A stretch of 64,000 nucleotides of DNA from Hyphomicrobiales bacterium (GCA_900470805.1 UCCA01000018.1:1-64000), one strand, 5' to 3'. Positions 30,666 to 39,490 are shown, counted from the first letter of the stretch. A program made the numbers and translations. The notes: a model not told the origin generated them from the letters alone.

Positions 30666-31600
30666 CGCAAACCGGGTTCCCGATCGCGCGCCAGAAGCAG
30701 CGGCCCGTCGAGATCGACGAACTCGGCATCTTGCGCCAGCAGTACCGCGGGCGCCATGGCGAGCGAGGTTCCAACCATGCAACCCAGCATGATCTGGAAG
30801 CCGAGCCGCTGCCCTTCCAGCTTCATGGCCAGCGCCTCGGTCAATCCGCCAGTCTTGTCGAGCTTGATGTTGATGGCGTCGTAGCGGTCGCGCAGGCTGG
30901 CAAGATCGCCGGTGTGGTGAACGCTTTCATCGGCGCAAACGACGATCGGCCGATCGATCTTGGCCAGCAAGGCGTCCTTGCCCGCCGGCAGCGGCTGTTC
31001 GACCAGCGCCACGCCGGCATCGGCGGCGATCCGCAGATGGTGCTCCAGCGTCTCTTCGGGCCAGCCTTCGTTGGCGTCGAGGATGATTGACGTGCCGGGC
31101 GCGGCGGCGCGGACGGCGCGAATGCGGCTTTCGTCGTCAGCAGTGCCGACCTTGACCTTGAGCAGGGCGCGGCCGGCATTGGCGCGCGCCTGCGCCGCCA
31201 TGACGTCCGGCTCGCCGAGCGAGATGGTGAAGGCCGTGGTCAGCGGTTGCGGCGTCGCAAGGCCGAGCATGGCTACGACCGAGGTGCCGGCGCGCTTGGC
31301 TTCCAGATCCCAGAGCGCGCAATCGACGGCGTTTCGCGCGGCGCCCGGCGGCATGGCGCTCTGCAGGTCGTGGCGGGAGAGGCCCTGCTCGATGCGCGGG
31401 CGGACAGCCTCGATCTGCTCGGCGACGTTATCGATCGTTTCGCCGTAGCGTCGATAGGGCACGCATTCGCCGCGTCCGGCGATACTGCCCTCGCGTATGA
31501 CGCAGGCGATCACCTCGGCAGTGGTTTTGCTGCCGCGCGAAATCGTGAACGTCCCTGCAATCGGAAATGTATCGGTGTGGATTTCGAGTGACCGTGGCAT
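30617..31600 (-). CDS. Dipeptide epimerase (L-Ala-D/L-Glu epimerase-like, enolase superfamily)
   Basis: The 327-residue enzyme shows the muconate-lactonizing subgroup pattern: KVKVG (catalytic Lys of KxK), metal ligands in DANEGW, EQPL and ADES, and the second catalytic Lys in INIKLDKTGGLTEAL. The short length and the MLGCMVGTSLAMAPA region fit Ala-Glu epimerases that recycle murein peptides. ATG 31600 gives the standard N-terminus (LEIHTDTFPIAGTFTISRG); in-frame starts further upstream would overlap the mlaE promoter region. It is convergent and overlapping with the MFS gene and divergent from the mla operon. Confidence 0.88.
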   Translation of the reverse strand: MPRSLEIHTDTFPIAGTFTISRGSKTTAEVIACVIREGSIAGRGECVPYRRYGETIDNVAEQIEAVRPRIEQGLSRHDLQSAMPPGAARNAVDCALWDLEAKRAGTSVVAMLGLATPQPLTTAFTISLGEPDVMAAQARANAGRALLKVKVGTADDESRIRAVRAAAPGTSIILDANEGWPEETLEHHLRIAADAGVALVEQPLPAGKDALLAKIDRPIVVCADESVHHTGDLASLRDRYDAINIKLDKTGGLTEALAMKLEGQRLGFQIMLGCMVGTSLAMAPAVLLAQDAEFVDLDGPLLLARDREPGLRYTDSLVWPPEASLWG

Positions 31601-31716
31601 AATTGCAATCCCGCAAGCATGGAAATCTGATGTGGCATCGTTATATTGGCTGAACGCGGCGAACCGATGTTCGCGAGTCGGCAATGTCGCCGTAAGCCTT
31701 GAGAGACACAAGCATT

Positions 31717-32868
31717 TTGAAGTCCGAGCACCGTAACGCCGCCTCACTGCACGTGGACGACCAGGCAAATGGTTCGGGTACTCGCGTGCTTCTTGAGGGC
31801 AACTGGCGAAGCGCCAATATCCATCTCGTCCTCAAGGACTTCGAGAAACTTCACGGCGACAACAAGGGTCCGCTGACGCTCGATCTGTCCGGGATTACCG
31901 ACATCGACACTGCAGGCGTGTGGCTGCTTTGCCGGCTGAAGAAGCAGGTCGAGGAGGCCGGCGGAAGCGTCGAGATCGAAGGCAGTAATCCGCATATCGA
32001 TGAACTGCTGGCGTCGTTTTCCGAAGAGCCTGAAAAGCCCGAAGTCGAGCAGGTGCCGGCGCGGTCGTGGCAGGAAAAGCTGTTCGCGCCGGTCGGCCGT
32101 CTGATGTACGACCTGTGGAACAACCTGGCCGCGGCGATGTATATCCTCGGCTCGGCCGTACGCGGCGCGCAGATGAAGTTCGGTCGCGGCAGCGGCGTTT
32201 CGCCGGCATCGATCGTCAACCAGATCGACCATATGGGCGTGCGCGCCGTTCCGATCATTCTGCTGATGTCGTTCCTGATCGGCGCGATCATCGCGCAGCA
32301 GGGCGCGTTCCAGCTACGGTACTTCGGCGCCGAGGTGTTCGTGGTGGATCTCGTCGGCATCCTGCAGCTGCGCGAAATCGGCGTGCTGCTCACCGCCATC
32401 ATGATTGCGGGTCGCTCCGGCAGCGCGATCACCGCCGAAATCGGCTCCATGAAGATGCGCGAAGAGGTCGATGCACTGAAGGTCATGGGCCTCAACCCGA
32501 TCGGCGTGCTGATCTTTCCACGTTTGGTGGCGCTGACTGTTGCACTGCCGCTGCTGACGGTGCTGGCGAATTTCGCCTCGCTGTTCGGCGCAGCCGTCGT
32601 CGCCTGGGGCTATTCCGGCATCACCTTCGCCAACTTCATTGCCCGCCTGCATGAAGCCATCACCCTGTCGACGGTTCTATCCGGCATGATCAAGGCGCCG
32701 TTCATGGCGCTGGTTATCGGTATCGTTGCGGCCGTCGAAGGCTTAAAGGTAGGTGGTAGCGCCGAATCGCTTGGACAGCACGTGACGGCGGCGGTGGTGA
32801 AGGCGATCTTTGTCGTCATTCTCATGGACGGGCTCTTTGCCATGTTCTATGCAGCCATTAATTTTTAG
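31717..32868 (+). CDS. mlaE: MlaE-type ABC transporter permease with N-terminal STAS domain
   Basis: The product has about 383 residues. The N-terminal 100 residues form a STAS/MlaB-like domain (LTLDLSGITDIDTAGVWLLCRLKKQ), which in E. coli is the separate protein MlaB; fusion to the permease is usual in alphaproteobacteria. The permease part has the MlaE signature (IILLMSFLIGAIIAQQGAFQL, REIGVLLTAIMIAGRSGSAITAEIG, MKMREEVDALKVMGLNP). The Mla system moves phospholipids between outer and inner membranes. The start codon is uncertain, TTG at 31717 or 31699; GAGAG lies before the former. First gene of the mlaEFD-lipoprotein operon. Confidence 0.9.
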   Translation: MKSEHRNAASLHVDDQANGSGTRVLLEGNWRSANIHLVLKDFEKLHGDNKGPLTLDLSGITDIDTAGVWLLCRLKKQVEEAGGSVEIEGSNPHIDELLASFSEEPEKPEVEQVPARSWQEKLFAPVGRLMYDLWNNLAAAMYILGSAVRGAQMKFGRGSGVSPASIVNQIDHMGVRAVPIILLMSFLIGAIIAQQGAFQLRYFGAEVFVVDLVGILQLREIGVLLTAIMIAGRSGSAITAEIGSMKMREEVDALKVMGLNPIGVLIFPRLVALTVALPLLTVLANFASLFGAAVVAWGYSGITFANFIARLHEAITLSTVLSGMIKAPFMALVIGIVAAVEGLKVGGSAESLGQHVTAAVVKAIFVVILMDGLFAMFYAAINF

Positions 32869-32877
32869 GGATTTTGC

Positions 32878-33726
32878 GTGGACGAACAGCAGACAACGAC
32901 CAAGGATGAAGCAGGGCGAGACATCGTGCTTTCAGCGCGCGACGTCACTGTCGGCTTCGGGTCGAAGATCGTTCTCGATAATCTCAATCTCGATATCTAC
33001 AAGGGCGAGATCCTTGGCTTCGTCGGCGCGTCCGGCACCGGCAAATCGGTGCTGATGCGTACGGTGCTGAGGCTGCTGCCGCGACGGTCCGGCCAAATCA
33101 AAATTCTTGGCCAGGATTTCGACGAACTCAACGAGCCGCAACGCAATGCGCTCGACATGCGCCTCGGCGTGCTGTTTCAGCAGGGCGCGCTGTTTTCGTC
33201 TTTGACGGTAAAAGAAAACATCCAGGTTCCGATGCGCGAGTATCTCGACCTTCCGACATCCCTGATGGACGAACTGGCGCATCTGAAGATCCGGCTGGTG
33301 GGATTGGCGGCCGATGCCGCCGACAAGTATCCCTCGGAGCTTTCCGGCGGCATGATCAAGCGCGCGGCGCTTGCCCGCGCGTTGGCGCTCGATCCGGAAC
33401 TGGTGTTTCTCGATGAGCCGACCTCGGGCCTCGATCCGATCGGCGCCGCCGAGTTCGACGATCTGATCGCCAAGCTGCGCGATACGCTGGGACTGACCGT
33501 CTACATGGTCACACACGACCTCGACAGCCTGTTTTCCGTCTGCGACCGTATCGCGGTGCTCGGCAAGAAGCGGGTGATGGTCGAGGGGACGATCGAAGAC
33601 ATGCTGGCCTATGACGACCCTTGGGTTCAGGCTTATTTCAAGGGCAAGCGCGCGCGTTCGATCGTGCCGCAGGATAGCCATGCCACAGCCGACTACAGGC
33701 TGGCGCAAGATAGCCGCGGGAAGTGA
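32878..33726 (+). CDS. mlaF: MlaF-type ABC transporter ATP-binding protein
   Basis: The 282-residue ATPase has Walker A GASGTGKSV, Q-loop LFQQGALFSSLTVKENI, signature LSGGMIKRAALARAL, Walker B LVFLDEPTSGLDP and the H-loop VTHDLDS. The GALFSSLTV segment after the Q-loop is typical of MlaF. It powers lipid transport through MlaE. The start is GTG 32878, with AGGG a few bases upstream and nine bases after the mlaE stop, so translation is probably coupled. Confidence 0.93.
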   Translation: MDEQQTTTKDEAGRDIVLSARDVTVGFGSKIVLDNLNLDIYKGEILGFVGASGTGKSVLMRTVLRLLPRRSGQIKILGQDFDELNEPQRNALDMRLGVLFQQGALFSSLTVKENIQVPMREYLDLPTSLMDELAHLKIRLVGLAADAADKYPSELSGGMIKRAALARALALDPELVFLDEPTSGLDPIGAAEFDDLIAKLRDTLGLTVYMVTHDLDSLFSVCDRIAVLGKKRVMVEGTIEDMLAYDDPWVQAYFKGKRARSIVPQDSHATADYRLAQDSRGK

Positions 33727-33735
33727 GCGGATAAG

Positions 33736-35106
33736 ATGGAAACCAAAGCGAACTACACAATCGTCGGCTTCTTCACGGTCCTGGTCATCGCGGCTGCGTT
33801 CGGCTTCGTTTACTGGATGGCCGAATATGGGCGCGGCGGACCGATGTCGGAGCTGATCGTGCGCATTCCGGGCTCGGCCAACGGCCTCAGCGTCGGCTCG
33901 CCGGTGCGCTTCAACGGAATTCAGGTGGGCTCGGTGCAATCGCTGTCGATCGATGCCGACGATCCGCAATTCTCGCTGGCCTTCACCGAGGTGCGCGTCG
34001 ATGCGCCGATCTACCCGACGACGAAGGCGATCCTCGAGATCCAGGGTCTGACGGGTGCTGCCTATATCGAATTGTCCGGCGGCCGGGTGGGCGAGAAGAA
34101 CATCCTGCAGACGGCGACGGAGACGGGCAAGCGAGCGGTGATCGTCGCCGACCAATCGAGCGTCACCAACCTTCTGGCGACCGCCGACAAGATCCTCGAC
34201 CGCGCCAACGACGCCGTCGGGCAGGTGCAGGGCTTCGTCAAGGATGCACGCGGACCGCTGACCAAGACATTGCAGAACGCCGAGACCTTCTCGGATGCGC
34301 TGGCCAAGAACTCCGGCAACATCGACAGCTTCCTGCAGAGCGTCGGGCAGCTCTCCGAAACGGTGCGCAACGTCTCCGGCCGTGTGAAATCGACGCTTGA
34401 AGCGGTCGAGGCGCTGGTCAAGGCGGTCGATGCCAAGAAGGTCGATACCATTCTGACCAACGCCGAGACCGTCAGCAAGAACGTTGCAGACGCTTCCGGC
34501 GGCCTGAAGGATGCGATCCAGAAATTCCAGGAAACGGCGACCACCTACAACGACTTCGGCAAGAAGGCGCAGGCGACGCTCGACAAGGTCGACACGCTGG
34601 TGGCGCAGATCGATCCTGCGAAGGTCAAGGGCTCCGTCGACGACATCTCGCAGGCGACCAAGGATGCCCGCGTTGCGGTGGCTTCCATCAAGGATGTCGC
34701 CAACACGGTGAATGCGCACCAGAAGGACATCGACTCGACGATCCAGAACGTCACCGAGATGTCGAACAAGCTCAATGCCGCTTCGACCCGCGTCGACGGC
34801 ATTTTGGCGAAGCTCGACACGCTGCTCGGCGACGACAGCACGCAGTCGATGTTCACGCAGGCGCGCGACACGCTCGAATCGTTCAAGAAGGTGGCGGACA
34901 ATCTGAATGCCCGCATCGGGCCGATTGCCGACAACCTGCAGAAGTTCTCGAGCGGCGGACTGCGTGACGTTCAGGCCTTGGTCAACGACGCCCGTTCGAC
35001 CTTCCAGAATCTCAACGATGCGATCAGCAATTTCGACAAGGACCCGCAGCGCCTGATTTTCGGCGGGGACAGCGTGAAACAATATGACGGCCGTAGCCGG
35101 CGTTAA
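33736..35106 (+). CDS. mlaD: MlaD-family protein (MCE domain, lipid-binding periplasmic subunit)
   Basis: The 456-residue protein has an N-terminal membrane anchor (about residues 9-30) and one MCE domain at about 38-116 (VRIPGSANGLSVGSPVRFNGIQVGSV, ILEIQGLTGAAYIELSGG). A long helical C-terminal region follows, with repeated KDA/SVDDIS/TVNAH-type segments predicted as coiled coil. It is much longer than E. coli MlaD (about 180 residues); long helical tails are common in alphaproteobacterial MCE proteins and may help bridge the periplasm. Third gene of the operon, nine bases after mlaF. Confidence 0.92.
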   Translation: METKANYTIVGFFTVLVIAAAFGFVYWMAEYGRGGPMSELIVRIPGSANGLSVGSPVRFNGIQVGSVQSLSIDADDPQFSLAFTEVRVDAPIYPTTKAILEIQGLTGAAYIELSGGRVGEKNILQTATETGKRAVIVADQSSVTNLLATADKILDRANDAVGQVQGFVKDARGPLTKTLQNAETFSDALAKNSGNIDSFLQSVGQLSETVRNVSGRVKSTLEAVEALVKAVDAKKVDTILTNAETVSKNVADASGGLKDAIQKFQETATTYNDFGKKAQATLDKVDTLVAQIDPAKVKGSVDDISQATKDARVAVASIKDVANTVNAHQKDIDSTIQNVTEMSNKLNAASTRVDGILAKLDTLLGDDSTQSMFTQARDTLESFKKVADNLNARIGPIADNLQKFSSGGLRDVQALVNDARSTFQNLNDAISNFDKDPQRLIFGGDSVKQYDGRSRR

Positions 35107-35122
35107 CAGGGGAAGTCAGCAT

Positions 35123-35737
35123 ATGGCTGTGTCGGATTTGTTTTTGCGTCGCTCGTGGTTGCTGAAAAGCGCGATCGCCGTGCCCTTGCTGGCGGCAGCG
35201 CTCTCGGGCTGCGGAACGGCAGCGAAGAACGATACGTTTGACCTGTCGGCACCTGCCGGCGGCAGCGGACCAGCGGCGAAGGGTCGGCAGATCCTGGTGC
35301 AGCAGCCGACGGCGCTGCAGGCGCTGAACAGCGAGCAGATCGTCATCAAGGTGTCCTCGTCGGAGATCCAGTATCTCGCCAAGGCGCAGTGGAGTGACAA
35401 GCTGCCGCGCATGGTGCAGGCCAAGCTGGTCGAAGCCTACGAAAATTCAGGCAAGGTCGGCGGCGTCGGCATTCCGGGGCAGGGGCTGGCGATCGACTAT
35501 CAGGTCGTCACCGACATCCGCGCCTTTGAAATCCGCACCGGCGGCGGCAGCCAGGCCGTGGTGGAAATATCCGCGAAGATTCTCAACGATCGCAACGGTT
35601 CGGTGCGTGCACAGAAGGTGTTCACACAGTCTGTGCCGACGGGCGGCAGCTCCAACGAGGTCTTCGTCAAGGCGCTCGACCGTGCCTTTGCCGGCGTCAC
35701 CAGCGAGATTGTCGATTGGACGCTGAAGTCGATCTGA
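35123..35737 (+). CDS. ABC-type transport auxiliary lipoprotein (PqiC/YmbA-like)
   Basis: The 204-residue protein has a lipoprotein signal with lipobox LSGC (lipidated Cys at about residue 30) and the ABC_trans_aux fold: IVIKVSSSEIQYLAKAQWSDKLPRMVQAKLVEAYENSG, IDYQVVTDIRAFEI and ALDRAFAGVTSEIVDWT. Such lipoproteins associate with MCE transporters; this fits a role as outer-membrane-side partner of the Mla complex. ATG 35123 lies 16 bases after the mlaD stop with GGGGAAG upstream. Last gene of the operon, followed by the terminator at 35801. Confidence 0.9.
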   Translation: MAVSDLFLRRSWLLKSAIAVPLLAAALSGCGTAAKNDTFDLSAPAGGSGPAAKGRQILVQQPTALQALNSEQIVIKVSSSEIQYLAKAQWSDKLPRMVQAKLVEAYENSGKVGGVGIPGQGLAIDYQVVTDIRAFEIRTGGGSQAVVEISAKILNDRNGSVRAQKVFTQSVPTGGSSNEVFVKALDRAFAGVTSEIVDWTLKSI

Positions 35738-35800
35738 TCGGATCGCTTCACGGCGGCCCGAATACGGGCCGTCCGGATGTTTTTAGACATTTATGCACGA

Positions 35801-35839
35801 AAAAAAGCCGGAAGGGTGGGAGACCCTTCCGGCTTTTTT
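35801..35839. terminator. Bidirectional terminator between the mla operon and the small-protein genes
   Basis: AAGCCGGAAGGGT and its exact complement ACCCTTCCGGCTT flank a five-base loop, with an A run before and a T run after. It can stop transcription from both sides. A smaller hairpin, CGGCCC-N5-GGGCCG, lies about 30 bases before it. Confidence 0.92.
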
Positions 35840-35873
35840 CTTCCAGTGCGGCTGTCGGGCTGCTCGATGCAGA

Positions 35874-36008
35874 TCAAAAGACGCTATGCTTGCCCTGCAA
35901 TCTCTTGTCGTCCTCGTTTTCACGCCGCAGCGCGGTTACGGTCGACGCCACCGAGACGATAAACATGATGCTGATAAGGGCGGTAAGCACAGTCAAGATC
36001 GTGAACAT
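35874..36008 (-). CDS. Small membrane protein (44 aa)
   Basis: ATG at 36008 is preceded by GGAGGA at ideal spacing. The product is a single hydrophobic helix at about residues 3-26 (TILTVLTALISIMFIVSVAS) with a charged tail (RRENEDDKRLQGKH), so N-out/C-in or tail-anchored topology is likely. It is the second of two tandem small genes, 33 bases after the first, and ends just before the bidirectional terminator. No family recognised. The strong ribosome-binding site, sensible topology and clean operon layout are the evidence that it is real. Confidence 0.65.
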   Translation of the reverse strand: MFTILTVLTALISIMFIVSVASTVTALRRENEDDKRLQGKHSVF

Positions 36009-36041
36009 AAGCAATCCTCCAGGATGTTGCTTTCACGTCCC

Positions 36042-36197
36042 TCAGTATTGGCTCATAACAGCCGCGCGGGCCGACGCATAAGGGCCATATACTTTGGACG
36101 CATCAACTTTCTGATCGTAAAGCGCAACAGTTGCTGCAAGCATACCCGTCATCATTACCATCCATACTGCGTTAATCATGGTAATCTTGTTTGGCAT
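36042..36197 (-). CDS. Small membrane protein (51 aa)
   Basis: ATG at 36197 has AAGGAAG seven bases upstream. The product has a Met-rich hydrophobic segment (about residues 8-26, INAVWMVMMTGMLAATVAL) followed by a short polar domain (YDQKVDASKVYGPYASARA). Codon use is less GC-biased than in neighbours (ATT, GTA, AAA are common). First of the tandem pair with the 44-residue gene. Upstream, at 36324-36341, is a 7-4-7 direct repeat that may be its control site. Confidence 0.6.
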   Translation of the reverse strand: MPNKITMINAVWMVMMTGMLAATVALYDQKVDASKVYGPYASARAAVMSQY

Positions 36198-36323
36198 ATC
36201 ATCTTCCTTGTAGCGCCTATTCGCGCAACGCTTCGATTGAAAGAACGCGTCCGTTTGGAAATGGTTCCGCAGGACATTGACTACTCGTTTACCAACGCTG
36301 ATCTGAAGCCTGTTTGAATGCCT

Positions 36324-36341
36324 CGTTCATCTGGCGTTCAT
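36324..36341 (-). repeat. 7-4-7 direct repeat CGTTCAT-N4-CGTTCAT
   Basis: Two identical heptamers with an 11-base period, reading ATGAACG-N4-ATGAACG on the strand of the small-protein genes, 127 bases before the 51-residue gene. The architecture is that of OmpR/PhoB-type response-regulator sites; the sequence is related to the repeats at 22677 and 36626. Confidence 0.6.
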
Positions 36342-36355
36342 GTTATTAAATCGGT

Positions 36356-36532
36356 TTATGCGTCACCTCTAATCGGTTTAAAGGCGACACGGCCCATAAC
36401 GCGAACGATCTCGTGATGTTCCCTGACGTCATCGCGTACCCAGCCGCCATCGCGGATTTCCTCGACGTAGGCATAGAGAAATTCGGCAGCGAGCGAGAGG
36501 GCGACAGCGGTGATGACAAGCAGGATGAGCAT
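36356..36532 (-). CDS. Small membrane protein (58 aa)
   Basis: An N-terminal hydrophobic helix (MLILLVITAVALSLAAEFLYAY) is followed by a conserved-looking polar tail (VRDDVREHHEIVRVMGRVAF). ATG at 36532 has GGA at suitable spacing; an in-frame ATG at 36568 would add 12 residues without a clear ribosome-binding site. It is the third minus-strand small membrane protein in 660 bases, and a 7-4-7 repeat stands 94 bases upstream. No family recognised. Confidence 0.6.
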   Translation of the reverse strand: MLILLVITAVALSLAAEFLYAYVEEIRDGGWVRDDVREHHEIVRVMGRVAFKPIRGDA

Positions 36533-36625
36533 CGGGGTTTCCAGGATTTGCCGAGACCGGAATGGCATCGGCGGCGTTGATGCATCCCGTTATAAGCATG
36601 GCGGCTGAAGCGGCCTTGAATGATC

Positions 36626-36643
36626 CGTTCATCCAGCATTCAG
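36626..36643 (-). repeat. 7-4-7 direct repeat CGTTCAT-N4-CATTCAG
   Basis: The third copy of the 11-base-period repeat, lying between the 58-residue gene (94 bases away) and coaD (82 bases away). One half matches the others exactly; the second differs at two positions. Confidence 0.55.
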
Positions 36644-36724
36644 TCGCGGCGTCCGGCGCAGGCAAATGACTTGCGGCACGGCTTTATCCGTGACAAAAGG
36701 CGTCGAAACCAAACGGTCGGACCG

Positions 36725-37219
36725 ATGACGACAGCTTTCTATCCCGGGTCTTTCGACCCGATCACGAACGGACACGTCGATGTGCTCGTGCAGGCGCTGA
36801 ATGTTGCGTCCAAGGTGATCGTCGCGATCGGTGTTCATCCGGGCAAGGCGCCGCTTTTCTCGTTCGAGGAAAAGGCCGATCTGATCCGTCAGTCGCTCGC
36901 CGAAGTTCTGCCCGGCAAGCTCTCGGAGATTTCCGTCGTCTCGTTTGACAATCTGGTGGTGGATGCGGCGCGGGCGCATGGCGCGACGCTTCTGATCCGC
37001 GGTCTTCGCGACGGCACCGATCTCGACTACGAAATGCAGATGGCCGGTATGAACAGGCAGATGGCGCCCGATATCCAGACGGTGTTTCTGCCTGCCGGAA
37101 CAGCCTCGCGGCCCATAACCGCCACATTGGTCCGCCAAATCGCGGGCATGGGAGGCGATGTCAGCGCGTTCGTGCCTGACGCCGTCTTGAAAGCCCTTCA
37201 ATCCAAGCGCAAATCCTAG
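36725..37219 (+). CDS. coaD: Pantetheine-phosphate adenylyltransferase
   Basis: The 164-residue enzyme adenylates 4'-phosphopantetheine, the penultimate step of coenzyme A synthesis. Nucleotidyltransferase motifs are [12 protein letters not shown] (the T/HxGH site) and the C-terminal [12 protein letters not shown], with the substrate loop [23 protein letters not shown] 36725 gives the standard N-terminus; earlier in-frame starts overlap the direct repeat. It is followed by the two cyclophilin genes and probably shares their transcript. Confidence 0.96.
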   Translation: MTTAFYPGSFDPITNGHVDVLVQALNVASKVIVAIGVHPGKAPLFSFEEKADLIRQSLAEVLPGKLSEISVVSFDNLVVDAARAHGATLLIRGLRDGTDLDYEMQMAGMNRQMAPDIQTVFLPAGTASRPITATLVRQIAGMGGDVSAFVPDAVLKALQSKRKS

Positions 37220-37244
37220 GCGAACTCGCCGCAACGGAGCTCAC

Positions 37245-37808
37245 ATGAAACTGTTTTATCTCGCATTTGCCGGCGTGCTCTATCTCGCTTCGTTTGCCGG
37301 CGACGCTTTCGCGGCCGATACCATGACGATCCAGCTGAAGACTGGTCCCGTTGTGATCGAACTGGCACCCGACGTGGCTCCGAAGCATGTCGCCCAGATC
37401 GAGGCGCTCGCCAAGAAGGGCGCCTACGACGGCGTTGCTTTCCACCGCGTCATCGACGGCTTCATGGCACAGACCGGCGACGTCCAGTACGGCAACGTGT
37501 CCAAGGGCTTCGACAAGGCCCAGGTCGGCACCGGCGGTTCGGATCTGCCGAACATTCCGGCCGAATTCTCGAAGACGCCTTTCGTGCGCGGTACGGTCGG
37601 CATGGCCCGCTCGCAGGACCCGAATTCCGCCAACTCGCAGTTCTTCATCATGTTCGCGGACGGCTCCTTCCTGAATGGCCAGTACACGGTTGTCGGCAAG
37701 GTCGTCTCCGGCATGGAAAATGTCGACAAGATCAAGAAGGGTGAAGGCCAGAACGGCGAAGTCACCGATCCCGACCAGATGGTCAAAGTCACCATCGGCA
37801 AGAAGTAA
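37245..37808 (+). CDS. Periplasmic peptidyl-prolyl cis-trans isomerase (cyclophilin)
   Basis: The 187-residue cyclophilin has a signal peptide (cleavage near GDAFAAD) and the catalytic core FHRVIDGFMAQTGD, with the Phe/Gln/Asn positions in RSQDPNSANSQFFIMF. It should assist protein folding in the periplasm. It stands 25 bases after coaD and 26 bases before a cytoplasmic cyclophilin, to which it is clearly related, so the pair probably arose by tandem duplication with one copy gaining or losing the signal. Confidence 0.94.
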   Translation: MKLFYLAFAGVLYLASFAGDAFAADTMTIQLKTGPVVIELAPDVAPKHVAQIEALAKKGAYDGVAFHRVIDGFMAQTGDVQYGNVSKGFDKAQVGTGGSDLPNIPAEFSKTPFVRGTVGMARSQDPNSANSQFFIMFADGSFLNGQYTVVGKVVSGMENVDKIKKGEGQNGEVTDPDQMVKVTIGKK

Positions 37809-37834
37809 GTTTCAAAAGAAGTAGGAGAACAACA

Positions 37835-38335
37835 ATGGCCGAGATCAAGGATCCCGAAAACACCATCGTCCTGGAAACCACAAAGGGTAATGTCGTCATC
37901 CAGCTTCTGCCGGAAGTGGCACCTGGCCACGTCGCCCGCATTAAGGAACTGGCCCGCGAAAAGGCCTATGACGGCGTGGTCTTCCACCGCGTCATCTCCG
38001 GATTCATGGCGCAAACCGGCGACGTGAAATTCGGCAAGCAGGGCGGTGGCCTGGACCGCGCCGGCATGGGCGGCTCCGACAAGCCTAACCTGAAGGCCGA
38101 ATTCTCGACGGTCAAGCATCTGCGGGGCGTCTGCTCGATGGCTCGCTCCAGCGATCCGAACTCGGCCAATTCGCAGTTCTTCATCGTTTTCGACGATGCG
38201 ACCTTCCTCGACAAGCAGTACACCGTCTGGGGCCAGGTCGTCGAAGGCATGGAAAATGTCGACAAGATTACCAAGGGCGAGCCACCGAAGGATCCTGACT
38301 CGATCGTCTCGATGCGGGTTGCCGCCGACGTCTGA
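37835..38335 (+). CDS. Cytoplasmic peptidyl-prolyl cis-trans isomerase (cyclophilin B type)
   Basis: The 166-residue cyclophilin lacks a signal peptide. Catalytic motifs match the upstream paralogue: FHRVISGFMAQTGDV and RSSDPNSANSQFFIVFDDATFLDKQYTVWG. AGGAG stands close before the ATG at 37835. A hairpin terminator follows at 38352, which separates it from queA. Confidence 0.95.
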   Translation: MAEIKDPENTIVLETTKGNVVIQLLPEVAPGHVARIKELAREKAYDGVVFHRVISGFMAQTGDVKFGKQGGGLDRAGMGGSDKPNLKAEFSTVKHLRGVCSMARSSDPNSANSQFFIVFDDATFLDKQYTVWGQVVEGMENVDKITKGEPPKDPDSIVSMRVAADV

Positions 38336-38351
38336 TTGTGATGTTTGCTGG

Positions 38352-38385
38352 AACCCGCCCTTGCGCGAAAGCGCGGGGCGGGTTT
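38352..38385 (+). terminator. Hairpin terminator between the cyclophilin gene and queA
   Basis: AACCCGCCC pairs with GGGCGGGTT, with an inner GCGC-GAAA-GCGC tetraloop stem, followed by a short T stretch. It ends 23 bases before queA, so it may be leaky or act as an attenuator. Confidence 0.65.
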
Positions 38386-38407
38386 CGCTTTGCCTGGAAC
38401 CGACTTC

Positions 38408-39490
38408 ATGCGCGTAGACCTTTTCGATTTCGACCTGCCCGACGAGCGCATCGCGCTGCGGCCCGCCGAGCCGCGCGATAGCGCGCGCCTGCTCGTCGTC
38501 GAGCCCAATCGTGAGACCGTTCTTTCGGATCATCGTGTTTCGGAGTTGCCGTCATTCCTGCGGGCCGGCGACGCGCTGGTCTTCAACGATACCAAGGTGA
38601 TCCCGGCGCAGCTCGAGGGCGTCCGTCATCGCGAGGGTGCTGGTGGACAGCAGGTTTCGGCGACGCTGCACATGCGGATCGGCGCCAATCGCTGGAAGGC
38701 ATTCGCCAAGCCCGGCAAGCGCATCAAGATCGGCGATCGCATTTCCTTCGGCCATGACGGCGGCAGCTGTCTGCTCGGCAAGCTCGATTGCACCGTCGAG
38801 GAAAAGGGCGAGGGCGGTGAAGTGACGCTTGCCTTCGATCTGTCGGGCCCGGCGCTCGATGAAGTCATCCATTCCGTCGGCCATATTCCGCTGCCGCCCT
38901 ACATCGCCGCCAAGCGCGCCGAGGATGCCCGCGACCGGACCGATTACCAGACCATCTACGCCCGCGAGGATGGCGCTGTTGCTGCACCCACCGCCGGGCT
39001 GCATTTCACGCCAGACCTTTTCGATGCGCTCGACAGGGCGGGCATCGAGCGGCATTTCGTGACGTTGCATGTCGGCGCCGGCACCTTCCTGCCGATGAAG
39101 GCCGACGATACCGACGATCACAAGATGCATCTCGAAAGCGGCTATGTCAGCGGCGAGACGGCGGCCAAGCTGAACGCCGTCAGGGCGAGGGGCGGGCGGA
39201 TCGTCTGCGTCGGCACGACGTCGCTGCGTCTTATCGAAAGCGCTGCGCAGGACAGCGGCGAGATCCGCGGCTGGGCCGGCGCCACCGGTATCTTCATCAC
39301 GCCGGGCTATCGCTTCAAGGCGGTCGATGTGCTGATGACCAACTTCCACCTGCCGCGCTCGACGCTGTTCATGCTGGTCTCGGCCTTTGCCGGCCTGGAG
39401 ACCATGCGGGCGGCTTACGACCATGCCATTTCCACAGGCTATCGCTTCTATTCCTACGGCGATTCCAGCCTTCTTTTCCGGAAAGACTAG
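38408..39490 (+). CDS. queA: S-adenosylmethionine:tRNA ribosyltransferase-isomerase
   Basis: The 360-residue enzyme transfers the ribosyl part of SAM to 7-aminomethyl-7-deazaguanine in tRNA, giving epoxyqueuosine. Family stretches are [33 protein letters not shown]...[34 protein letters not shown] and [18 protein letters not shown] 38408 gives the standard start. tgt begins at the base after its stop, so the two queuosine genes form an operon. Confidence 0.97.
   Translation: MRVDLFDFDLPDERIALRPAEPRDSARLLVVEPNRETVLSDHRVSELPSFLRAGDALVFNDTKVIPAQLEGVRHREGAGGQQVSATLHMRIGANRWKAFAKPGKRIKIGDRISFGHDGGSCLLGKLDCTVEEKGEGGEVTLAFDLSGPALDEVIHSVGHIPLPPYIAAKRAEDARDRTDYQTIYAREDGAVAAPTAGLHFTPDLFDALDRAGIERHFVTLHVGAGTFLPMKADDTDDHKMHLESGYVSGETAAKLNAVRARGGRIVCVGTTSLRLIESAAQDSGEIRGWAGATGIFITPGYRFKAVDVLMTNFHLPRSTLFMLVSAFAGLETMRAAYDHAISTGYRFYSYGDSSLLFRKD

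Noticed and set aside
32932..35082. A 716-codon open frame antisense to mlaF and mlaD
   Set aside because: It mirrors the codon bias of the mla genes, has no recognisable domain and is His/Arg/Asp-rich like other reverse-frame readings in this GC-rich sequence.
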